From Candidatus Omnitrophota bacterium (GTDB taxonomy: Bacteria; Omnitrophota; Gorgyraeia; Gygaellales; Profunditerraquicolaceae), in NCBI GenBank assembly GCA_026387405.1, contig JAPLLV010000012.1:1-39926 (forward strand): a stretch of 39,926 nt of DNA, given 5' to 3'. The notes under the pieces are model-generated. The model was not told the origin of the DNA. It did no database searches and saw only the letters and a program-made list of their open reading frames with translations. This document shows, in pieces, positions 15,764 through 22,700 of the stretch. The stretch's first letter is position 1; each line of letters begins with the position of its first letter. A program made the position numbers and the translations under genes.

Positions 15764-16261
15764 TTATTGGCAAGGTTGTGTCGGGTCCGTTCCAGAAGGC
15801 ATGATTACTCCTCCTTGTATTTTTAAAACACAATTAGAGAAATCAGGTCTGAGGAGAGTTATATTTCCTGCATAACCTCCAATAGCAGGATCATTAATAT
15901 ACGTATCTCCATTAACATATAATCTATTAGTCCCCGGATCAGTCGTGCCAATCCCTACATTTCCCCCGGAAGTCACGAATAATCCCGGCCCAGGAGAAGT
16001 GCCCACCTGAAGTAAGGCTGAAGATGCCAAAGGACCGCTAGTTCCTATACCTACGCCAGGAGCGGGAACTGTATTATTTGGATTTGTCGCAAGATAAGTT
16101 TTGCCTGTAGTGGTCAAATGATCGTAGGTTCCTGATGGCGCGGGATAATAAGTGACTATGGTGAGTCTTTCTTCTGTGGCTGCGGCAAAAACGCGATTAT
16201 GGCAGGCTAAAGATAAAACAAGCGCACCTGCAAACACAAGCACCCTCAAGGCTCTTTGCAT
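15764..16261 (-). CDS. Secreted TYYPAP-motif protein, paralogue 1
   Basis: This is the first gene of the triplet, encoding 165 residues. The signal peptide is about residues 1-27 (LRVLVFAGALVLSLACHNRVFA). It is followed by EERLTIVTYYPAPSGTYDHLTTTGKTYLAT, GVGIGTSGP...LLQVG, GNVGIGTTDP...LYVNG and the Cys-flanked end CVLKIQGGVI...PCQ. The conserved order (TYYPAP, LTTT-TYLAT, two VGIGT repeats, Cys pair) across three neighbours supports one structural unit rather than chance repeats. A promoter whose -10 box ends 6 nt before the ATG predicts a leaderless mRNA. The function is unknown, and a surface adhesin or fibre is only a guess. Confidence 0.83.
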   Translation of the reverse strand: MQRALRVLVFAGALVLSLACHNRVFAAATEERLTIVTYYPAPSGTYDHLTTTGKTYLATNPNNTVPAPGVGIGTSGPLASSALLQVGTSPGPGLFVTSGGNVGIGTTDPGTNRLYVNGDTYINDPAIGGYAGNITLLRPDFSNCVLKIQGGVIMPSGTDPTQPCQ

Positions 16262-16267
16262 AGTTAA

Positions 16268-16296
16268 AATATAACATACCCGTTGCTGCGGGTCAA
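16268..16296 (-). promoter_or_regulatory. Predicted leaderless promoter of the TYYPAP triplet
   Basis: On the minus strand: TTGACC (16291-16296), 17-bp spacer, TATATT (16268-16273), one mismatch in each box. Only 6 nt separate the -10 from the ATG at 16261, so transcription should start at or next to the A of the start codon. The -35 overlaps the mtaB stop codon. Confidence 0.72.
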
Positions 16297-17525
16297 CGAA
16301 AATCTACCGGCACCTTGATGAGTCTATTCTTTAAATTGCGGCCGGATCTAAACCTGACCAAAATATAGTTATCCGTATGGCCTTGCCACCACCCGGGTGA
16401 ATCTTTGCATCCTTCTTCAAACAGCACTTCCATCTTTTTACCCAGGAATTGCTTCTTATAATCCATGGCGCAGGTATCGGCGAGTTTTTTTAAGGTCAGG
16501 AGCCTTTCCCTGATCATATGGACAGGAACTTCTTTATTTCTATCTTGCGCCGCAAAAGTCCCTTCTCTTCTGGAATAAGGGAAAATATGCACCTTAAGCG
16601 GCATGATCTTCTTAACCAGATCCATGGTATTCTCAAAATTCCCCTGGAGCTCCCCGGGGAAACCCACCAGGACATCGGTAGTAATGGCGACCCCCGGAAT
16701 TTTTCTTTTTATCTTCTTTATAAGATTAAGATAATCCGCTCTGGTATAGCGCCGATGCATATCTTTTAAAACATTGTCATCGCCGCTCTGGATGGGGATA
16801 TGCAGGTGCCGGCATAATTTTTTTGACCGGCTCAATTTCAGTATTAATGCCTCGCTGATATCGGCTGCTTCAATAGAGCTCAGGCGGATACGCAAGAGTT
16901 GCCCTATCTTCTCCAATTCCTCAATCAGGTTGACCAACCCTATCTCAGGTTTAAGGTCTTTTCCATAAGAACCCAGGCATATTCCGGTCAAGACTATCTC
17001 TTTGAAACCGCTTTTTACAAGATCCCTCGCTTCGCTAACAATCTCCATTAAGGGCTTGCTTCTTGAGCGGCCGCGCACCAACGGCACCTTACAATAAGAG
17101 CAGAAATTATCGCAGCCGTCCTGAATTTTTAAGAACGCGCGGGTGTGACCTTTAAAATGAGAAATGCCGTTAGTTGTTAGTCGTTGGTCGTTAGTCGTTA
17201 GTCGTTGAATAATACTTTCTTTATCCCTATTCCTGACAATTAAACTATTTTTATCTACCTGTTCAATCTTTCTCGCATCTAATTCCGCCAGGCAGCCGGT
17301 GACGATGATCCTGGCCGCGGGATTTTCCCTGCGCGCCTTGCGCACAAAGCCGAGAGATTCGCTGTCCGCCCTGGCGGTGACGGTACAGGTGTTAATCACG
17401 TAGATATCGGCTGCCTTGCCGTTAGCGAACTCCTTAAATCCCCGCCTTAAAAAATCCTCGCGCAGGCTCTGGGTATCATACTGATTTACCTTACATCCTA
17501 GCGTATAGAATTTAATGGTTTTCAT
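16293..17525 (-). CDS. mtaB: tRNA t6A37 methylthiotransferase MtaB
   Basis: MtaB is a radical SAM enzyme that adds a methylthio group to t6A37 of ANN-decoding tRNAs. From the ATG at 17525, the UPF0004 domain has three cluster cysteines: C11 (LGCKVNQYD), C47 (NTCTVT) and C78 (VTGCLAE). The radical SAM cluster is C138, C142 and C145 (GCDNFCSYC), followed by PLVRGRSRS. GCKVNQYD is the MtaB subtype signature. A longer frame to 17567 reads further into rsmE and lacks conservation. The gene overlaps rsmE by 14 nt. Residues about 107-120 (QRLTTNDQRLTTNG) are encoded by a heptanucleotide array between the two domains. Confidence 0.93.
   Translation of the reverse strand: MKTIKFYTLGCKVNQYDTQSLREDFLRRGFKEFANGKAADIYVINTCTVTARADSESLGFVRKARRENPAARIIVTGCLAELDARKIEQVDKNSLIVRNRDKESIIQRLTTNDQRLTTNGISHFKGHTRAFLKIQDGCDNFCSYCKVPLVRGRSRSKPLMEIVSEARDLVKSGFKEIVLTGICLGSYGKDLKPEIGLVNLIEELEKIGQLLRIRLSSIEAADISEALILKLSRSKKLCRHLHIPIQSGDDNVLKDMHRRYTRADYLNLIKKIKRKIPGVAITTDVLVGFPGELQGNFENTMDLVKKIMPLKVHIFPYSRREGTFAAQDRNKEVPVHMIRERLLTLKKLADTCAMDYKKQFLGKKMEVLFEEGCKDSPGWWQGHTDNYILVRFRSGRNLKNRLIKVPVDFR
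17169..17208. repeat. In-frame heptanucleotide array inside mtaB
   Basis: At least five 7-bp units (ACGACTA, ACGACTA, ACGACCA, ACGACTA, ACAACTA on the coding strand). It is the same unit family as the arrays at the trpE and recA stops, but in the opposite orientation relative to the gene, and it reads open through mtaB. Confidence 0.88.
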
Positions 17526-18249
17526 ATAGCCTGATAAAGCTTGCCGCCGCCACTGCCGCGGTCTCAACCCGCAGCACCTGTTCGCCCATGGTAACCGGGA
17601 TGAAGCCTTTGCGCATTGCCAGGGCGAGTTCTTCGGGAGTAAAATCCCCTTCCGGCCCGATAAGCACCAGTATATTCTTATATCCCCCCCGATCCAAAAT
17701 TTCTTTCAAAACCCGGCGCTCTCCGATCAATGCCGGGATCAATTTTAGATCAAAACTATTTGAATTTTCAATCACCTCTTCGATTTTCTTTATCTTTTCC
17801 ACAACCGGCTGGCTTATGCGCTGGGATTGCTGGGATGCGCTTTGGGCGACCTTCTGCCAGCGCGCAAAACGGGCCTCCGCAGCCGATCCATCGAGCTTCA
17901 CGATCACCCTTTCTGTAAACATCGGTATAATACAGTCCACCCCCAGCTGCGTAAGTTTATCCACAATATCGTCCATCCTGGTTTTTTTAGGTATAGCGCA
18001 GGCAATAGTAAGCCTTAACCGGGACTGCTTCATACATTTGGGCCTTTCCTTTTTAATCCTCAAAATTATACCTCGCGCCGTGATCTTTTCTGCTACCGCG
18101 CAATATGCCGTTTCATTTTCATCGACCGCGGTAAGCTCCTCTCCTTTTTTTAACCTTAAAACGTCTTTTAAATAATGCAATTTTTTATTATCAGAGATAA
18201 CGATCGTCCCAGCGCTTATATCCTGCGAAGAAATAAAAATGCGCACCAC
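17512..18249 (-). CDS. rsmE: 16S rRNA (uracil(1498)-N3)-methyltransferase
   Basis: RsmE methylates U1498 of 16S rRNA. The 245-residue SPOUT protein shows the N-terminal PUA-like region (HYLKDVLRLKKGEEL), MKQSRLRLTIACAIPKKTRMDDIVDKLTQLGVDCIIPM, and the C-terminal knot and SAM site LVLIGPEGDFTPEELALA...LGxQVLRVETA equivalent (MGEQVLRVETAAVAA). The start is GTG at 18249, overlapping the upstream stop by one base (TAGTG). Translationally coupled to mtaB downstream. Confidence 0.95.
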   Translation of the reverse strand: MVRIFISSQDISAGTIVISDNKKLHYLKDVLRLKKGEELTAVDENETAYCAVAEKITARGIILRIKKERPKCMKQSRLRLTIACAIPKKTRMDDIVDKLTQLGVDCIIPMFTERVIVKLDGSAAEARFARWQKVAQSASQQSQRISQPVVEKIKKIEEVIENSNSFDLKLIPALIGERRVLKEILDRGGYKNILVLIGPEGDFTPEELALAMRKGFIPVTMGEQVLRVETAAVAAASFIRLYENH

Positions 18250-18890
18250 TATAACCCCCTGCGGATCAATCTTGCGCCCAAGAATACTACCACCAGGCCG
18301 CAGGCAAGATTAAATAATTTAAGTATCCTGGGATTCATCCATTTCGGGATCAGTCCGGTAAATAACGCGAGCAAGAATAACGGCGAGACGGCTGTGCCCA
18401 GGCCAAAATATAAGCTAAACAGCAAACTATCAAACCATGTCCTGGCAATAAGCCCGATATAAGAAATTACTGAAATAAGCGGCGCGCAAGGCAGGATACC
18501 GACGACCATCCCAAGGATAACGAGGGTCTTGGCGTCTTTTTTTATGAATGCCCCTTGTATTTTATGACAAAAGGCGTGGTTTAGATTCTTGCCGATAGCG
18601 ATAAAAACTCCCAGCAGAATAATGAATGACCCGCCGATAACGTACAAATATCGGGAGAAGCTGCCTAACGCGTAATTGGTCATGGCCTGGCCAAAGAGAA
18701 AGATCGCTATCCCCAGGGCTAGATACACAGCTATGCGGCTAAAAGAAAATAAGATATACGCCAGGGCGCTCCCGGCTAAACCTTTGCCTGTGCCCGCGCT
18801 ATAGGAAAGAAAAAGCGGCCCGCAGGCCACCAGGCACGGGCCGGCGCCGAAAGAAAACCCGAGCAGAAAAAAACTCAAAAATATTCTCAT
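18249..18890 (-). CDS. CcdA/DsbD-like or sulfite-exporter (TauE/SafE-type) membrane protein
   Basis: This 213-residue polytopic membrane protein has about six hydrophobic segments. Two helices carry Cys-Pro/Pro-Cys-type motifs, GPCLVACGP near residue 18 and GILPCAPLISVI near 130, placed symmetrically as in the two halves of CcdA/DsbD-type thiol-electron transporters. Short proteins of this shape are also annotated as sulfite exporter TauE/SafE or UreH-like. By family knowledge it could move reducing power or a small substrate across the membrane. It lies just downstream of an AMMECR1-Memo/radical SAM pair that appears to be exported, separated only by a structured 172-bp element. A functional link is my inference. 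It is coupled to rsmE by a one-base overlap. Confidence 0.78.
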   Translation of the reverse strand: MRIFLSFFLLGFSFGAGPCLVACGPLFLSYSAGTGKGLAGSALAYILFSFSRIAVYLALGIAIFLFGQAMTNYALGSFSRYLYVIGGSFIILLGVFIAIGKNLNHAFCHKIQGAFIKKDAKTLVILGMVVGILPCAPLISVISYIGLIARTWFDSLLFSLYFGLGTAVSPLFLLALFTGLIPKWMNPRILKLFNLACGLVVVFLGARLIRRGL

Positions 18891-18915
18891 ATTACATTTA
18901 TTGATTTACTGATAA

Positions 18916-19087
18916 GTAATGGACATACCTGTGAGCACACATTAGAAATTTTATGGCAAATGTCGGCAAGGAATTACGGCGAGTGTAGCGAACTACCGTA
19001 AGTCGGTCCCAGACGAAGGTGAGCGTAACGAGCCGTAAACCGTAGCCGACGCCAGAAAATTTCGTGTGCGAACAGGTATTCCATTAC
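18916..19087. repeat. MITE-like 172-bp element with about 40-bp imperfect terminal inverted repeats
   Basis: The left arm 18916-18957 and right arm 19051-19087 are imperfect reverse complements: both read GTAATGGA-ATACCTGT-GCACAC-GAAATTTT-TGGC inward, with small indels. The interior has nested inverted pairs (GTCGGC/GCCGAC and TTACGG/CCGTAA). I see no coding sequence in it. Confidence 0.82.
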
Positions 19088-19098
19088 TTCCGCGTTGC

Positions 19099-20613
19099 TC
19101 AATAATTGCCTTCCGAAAAAACCTCAGCGGTAAAAACATAGATATCCGTGGATTTGTCTTTCCAGGCATCGGCAGGCAGGCCCGCCTTTTGCGAGCAGAG
19201 CTGCGAGAGAAATTCCTCTTTGGACCAGCCGGTTTCAGCAGCGACCTGAGGGAGAAACACGCCGCTCCTATATCCCCTGCGCACCATGACCCCGTGTTTT
19301 CCTATCTCAACATCATCGGCAGAATTAACCTTCTGCATAGGAGAAAGCACAGAAATCTCGATCTCAATGTCTTTTAGTTCCGATGGATTGACCTGGGGAA
19401 AACGCGAATCACCCGTTGCCGCCTCCACTGCCATATCCCGTATAGTCAGATATAGGGGTTGGCTGCCGGTGAGATTACCGATACAACCTCTCAGATTATC
19501 ATGCTCGCGCAGGGTGACAAACGCCCCCATATCCTTCAATAACAGCGGGTCTGTCTCGGAAACCTCTAATTTTTTATTAGTCTTCAAATAAGTCTCTATG
19601 GAATTACGCGCTAACTCCAGTAATTTTTTCCTCTCTTGCTTATCCAACATAGCCTCCTCTTTTTTCCCCTGGACGACAGCTTCTTTTGTATTATTGTCTA
19701 TGGCGCTGGCGCCGTAACCCACGGTCCATATACCTTTTTGCATCTTGCCGGTTGCCACGCAGGAATTCGTGTGATTTAGGACCTTTAAGATATTGTGCCC
19801 CAATTTTTTCGAGAGCATAAGCGTGGTCACCACGCCGAAACCGCCGCACAGCTGCAGGCTGTTATCGCGCACCCCGTAATACAGTCCCTCGGCGTCCATC
19901 TTTTTCATAACGTCCAGCGTTTTGGCGTCGGTTGCCTCGCACTCGTCATAATCATAACCGTGATACATGTCCGTAGAGGCGACCACCAGCACATCCGTGC
20001 GGTTGCCGATAGCGCTCTTTAAAGTCTCGGCGAGATGTTCGCAGCTCTTAAGCGTACAGTCCCCTAAGACTATGGGGACTAGCTTCCAGCCATTCGAAAG
20101 GACTTTTTGCAGAAAAGGAAGCTCTACCTCCAGAGAATGTTCTTCTTTGAAGGCCGCGGGATCAAAAACAATATCGCTGTCCTTGTCTTTAGTCAGGAGT
20201 TTTTGGGTGAATCCAGCGTCGATCTGAAGGTCACCCAGGGGAGTGCGGAATGCCCCTTTAGGATATACCGATGCCCCCATAAAGGCGTAGCGGTGGCTGG
20301 GCGCCAGGACAATCACGGTTTTGTAGGGTTTCCCTTTTATAAGCTTGAATCCATAGGCAGCCGTAGGCCCGGAAAATCCGTAACCGGCGTGCGGCACGAT
20401 CAAGGCAAAGATTTTACCTTCTACTGCCGGAGGATTCGCCTTCTCCAAAAAACCGTCAATCATTTTGGATAATTCCTGCGGGTCATCCGGATAGAATGAG
20501 CCTGCGAAATTAGGCAGCTTTACGTCTTCGGCTCCGAAAAGCAGATTTCCATACCCGGACATCAAAACGCATATAATACCCGATAATAAGAATTCCCTTA
20601 TTTTAAACCTCAT
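19099..20613 (-). CDS. Exported AmmeMemoRadiSam fusion: Memo (B) domain plus AMMECR1 (A) domain
   Basis: The 504-residue fusion has an N-terminal signal peptide (about 1-28, FLLSGIICVLMSGYGNLLFGA). The Memo domain (about 33-310) retains the metal-site residues H75 (VPHAGY), H107 (APSHRY), H218 (STDMYHGY) and C256 (LCGG). The AMMECR1 domain (about 335-500) has VTLREHDNLRGCIGN and SRFPQVNPSEL followed by IEISVLSP. The start at 20613 was chosen because it begins the signal peptide and overlaps the amrS stop (ATGA, 20610-20613). Memo/AMMECR1/radical SAM co-occurrence is known but its biochemical role is not established. An export signal on this fusion is unusual, since AMMECR1 and Memo proteins are normally treated as cytosolic. 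Confidence 0.9.
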   Translation of the reverse strand: MRFKIREFLLSGIICVLMSGYGNLLFGAEDVKLPNFAGSFYPDDPQELSKMIDGFLEKANPPAVEGKIFALIVPHAGYGFSGPTAAYGFKLIKGKPYKTVIVLAPSHRYAFMGASVYPKGAFRTPLGDLQIDAGFTQKLLTKDKDSDIVFDPAAFKEEHSLEVELPFLQKVLSNGWKLVPIVLGDCTLKSCEHLAETLKSAIGNRTDVLVVASTDMYHGYDYDECEATDAKTLDVMKKMDAEGLYYGVRDNSLQLCGGFGVVTTLMLSKKLGHNILKVLNHTNSCVATGKMQKGIWTVGYGASAIDNNTKEAVVQGKKEEAMLDKQERKKLLELARNSIETYLKTNKKLEVSETDPLLLKDMGAFVTLREHDNLRGCIGNLTGSQPLYLTIRDMAVEAATGDSRFPQVNPSELKDIEIEISVLSPMQKVNSADDVEIGKHGVMVRRGYRSGVFLPQVAAETGWSKEEFLSQLCSQKAGLPADAWKDKSTDIYVFTAEVFSEGNY

Positions 20614-21701
20614 TTCCACACCCCTTCTATCTTTTCTCCGCAATACTTACACTTGCCGTCCTCGATATTATTCTGCACCACAAAATATCCCCGGCGTTCG
20701 ATAAGCAGTTTCTTGCATTTCGGGCAATAGGTATTTTCCGCAGGATCTCCCGGCAGATTACCGATATAAACGTATTTTAATCCGCACTCCATGGCAATGC
20801 GCCTTGCCTTCTGGAGTGTCTCCGGAGGCGTAGGGTTGATGCTGGTAAGCTGATACAGAGGGAAGGCCCGGGAAAAATGCAGCGGGGTATCCGCCCCCAC
20901 ATTATCCTTTATCCAGAGGCACATCTTTTTAAGCGAGGCTTCATCATCATTATATCCTGCAAGGACCAGATTGGTGATCTCCACGTGCACGCCGCTGCCT
21001 TTAAGGACTTTGAGTGTAGCGAGTACCGGCTCCAGGGTCGCCTCTGACATCTTGGAATAATACTCATCGCTAAAGCCCTTCAGGTCAATATTTGCGGCAT
21101 CGAGATATTTAACCAATTCCTTTAAGGGCTCTTCATTGATGTAACCTGCTGAATGCATCATGGTCCTTAACCCTTGAGCCTTGGCAAGCCTGGCAGTCTC
21201 AAGCATATATTCGTAAAAGACCGTAGGCTCAGTATATGTAAAGGCGATAGTAGGCGCGCCGGAGGCCTTGGCCTTGGCCACCAGCTCCCCGGGTTCCATG
21301 TACTCGTAGGCCACCTCTTCCGGCTTAGCCTGAGAGATCTCCCAGTTCTGGCAGAATTTGCATCTCAGATTACAGCCGGCAGTAGCGATGGAATAAGCGG
21401 TAGTCGAAGGCAGGAAATGAAAAAGCGGTTTTTTCTCTATCGGATCGATGTGCACGGCGACAAGCTTTCCGTAACATAATGAGTAGAGCGTCCCTCCGCG
21501 ATTCTCCCTGTCCCTGCAGAAACCCCGGGCCTTATCCAGCAGGGTACATCTGCGCGGACAAAGCTGGCACTGCACCGTATTACCTTCGAGTTTTTTATAA
21601 AAGAGCGCTTCTTTAAGCTTCTCCTCGGCGGATAAGTCAGGCGGATGGACGCACGCCAGCGCCAGAGAAAAAAAGAGACTTAAAACAAATATCTTTTTCA
21701 T
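20610..21701 (-). CDS. amrS: AmmeMemoRadiSam radical SAM enzyme with N-terminal export or lipoprotein signal
   Basis: The 363-residue radical SAM protein is of the AmrS type, related to pyruvate formate-lyase activating enzymes. Its cluster cysteines are C110, C114 and C117 (GCNLRCKFCQNW). Upstream cysteines at 45, 48, 52 and 62 (CQLCPRRC...GFC) and a C-terminal CPKC...CKYC zinc-ribbon-like motif suggest further metal sites. Before the family's usual start (EALFYKKLEG) lies an extra leader, KKIFVLSLFFSLALACVHPPDLSA, that looks like a Sec signal or a weak lipobox with Cys17. The gene is translationally coupled to the Memo-AMMECR1 fusion. A radical SAM enzyme outside the cytoplasm would be remarkable, so the leader could instead be an uncleaved membrane anchor. 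Confidence 0.9.
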   Translation of the reverse strand: MKKIFVLSLFFSLALACVHPPDLSAEEKLKEALFYKKLEGNTVQCQLCPRRCTLLDKARGFCRDRENRGGTLYSLCYGKLVAVHIDPIEKKPLFHFLPSTTAYSIATAGCNLRCKFCQNWEISQAKPEEVAYEYMEPGELVAKAKASGAPTIAFTYTEPTVFYEYMLETARLAKAQGLRTMMHSAGYINEEPLKELVKYLDAANIDLKGFSDEYYSKMSEATLEPVLATLKVLKGSGVHVEITNLVLAGYNDDEASLKKMCLWIKDNVGADTPLHFSRAFPLYQLTSINPTPPETLQKARRIAMECGLKYVYIGNLPGDPAENTYCPKCKKLLIERRGYFVVQNNIEDGKCKYCGEKIEGVWK

Positions 21702-21827
21702 TGGATTAAAATGGCGGGAAATTTTGGTGGTGCGTATTGGAGAAGGTTAGAACATGTCTCCAACACTCACCGTTAAAATAATTTCAATCTATGTCGATGT
21801 TCCGCGCGCGGAGCGCGCTCCCGTATC

Positions 21828-21907
21828 TCCCGATTTACCGCTCGGCTTTGCTGTAGCAAAGTTACCTTCGCCCTCTATTCGGGAGCGAAGGTTTAAGATA
21901 GTCGGGA
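21828..21907. other. Cloverleaf-like structured intergenic element
   Basis: Closing stem TCCCGA (21828-21833) with TCGGGA (21902-21907). Inside are two perfect hairpins, CTTTGCT/AGCAAAG (21846-21861) and ACCTTCGC/GCGAAGGT (21864-21892). A GC-rich self-complementary tract (GCGCGCGGAGCGCGC) lies just outside at about 21803. It lies downstream of the restriction gene and upstream of amrS. It could be a REP-like element or a structured RNA. Confidence 0.6.
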
Positions 21908-21944
21908 ATAATCACGGGGTAAAACGTAACTTTAATTCCTTAAT

Positions 21945-22700
21945 CTACCATCGAGTATTGTTATTTTTCTTCTTGCCAGAGTTGAATTTCACTAACTTAT
22001 TCCAAAGGATATCTCCGCTTCGAGAGCAATAATTCTTTCCAAATTCCATAGTAAATCTATTGATCGCTCTTCCGTACTCCTGTAAAAACTGTTTATTCTT
22101 TTCTTTTGCTTGGTAACCAAGAGGTTCAATTATCTTAATATAAAGATTCCCATCTCCTGAAATAAAAGTCCAAAACCTCTGACCACACAGCTTAATGTAA
22201 TCTCCTTTGTCTGGATTATCGTCTATCCCATAACAACAGCCATTAATTGCTATGATGTTTGTGACCTTGAAATTAGTCCTTAAAACTCTCTTTGCCTTTT
22301 TAAGGTCATCCAGCATCTTTGAAATTTGACGACTATTGCCCCAATTAGGACCGGATTTGATAGCCACGATATACTTACTGTTATTTTTATCAAATTCCAA
22401 ATCAATCCCTTCGGCAGAAGATTTATATCCGCTATAAACCTTATTACAAATAAATATTGCTAATGCCTCAAGAAATCCGCCAAATATCCCCTCTTCTTGA
22501 GAAGAAAGATGCGCGTCTAATATTAATTTTACAATGTCCTGCGCTGTTGTAATATCTTTTGCTTTAAAAAGGTACGGATTCTTTCTCTTGAGCACTTCGT
22601 TTAATTTTAGAGTCAAGAGGCTGTCTAATCTGGCTTTATGAAACCTTTGTATATTCTGCCCGATAAACTCTGTTATTTCCTTTTTTGTTATTTTTCCCAT
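21945..22700 (-). CDS. Type II restriction endonuclease, PmeII/EcoO109I-like
   Basis: The 251-residue protein has a PD-(D/E)xK-type core: GIDLEF near residue 98 followed by YIVAIKSGPNWGNSRQI, where Asp and the Lys of IKSG are the expected catalytic residues. Other characteristic blocks are NIIAINGCCYG, DKGDYIKLCGQRFWTFISG and EPLGYQAKEKN. I recognise the set as the PmeII-like restriction enzymes, but cannot read the target sequence from it. The ATG at 22700 is preferred because AGGGGCG precedes it. A TTG at 22721 is the alternative. It overlaps the 3' end of the methyltransferase by 65 bp, a compact two-gene cassette. Base use is visibly more AT-rich than in the his/rec region, consistent with transfer. 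Confidence 0.85.
   Translation of the reverse strand: MGKITKKEITEFIGQNIQRFHKARLDSLLTLKLNEVLKRKNPYLFKAKDITTAQDIVKLILDAHLSSQEEGIFGGFLEALAIFICNKVYSGYKSSAEGIDLEFDKNNSKYIVAIKSGPNWGNSRQISKMLDDLKKAKRVLRTNFKVTNIIAINGCCYGIDDNPDKGDYIKLCGQRFWTFISGDGNLYIKIIEPLGYQAKEKNKQFLQEYGRAINRFTMEFGKNYCSRSGDILWNKLVKFNSGKKKNNNTRW

Noticed and set aside
20054-20081. Inverted pair AGTCCCC/GGGGACT inside the Memo domain.
   Set aside because: It encodes conserved Memo sequence (VPIVLGDCTLKS) without any insertion, so it is probably chance.
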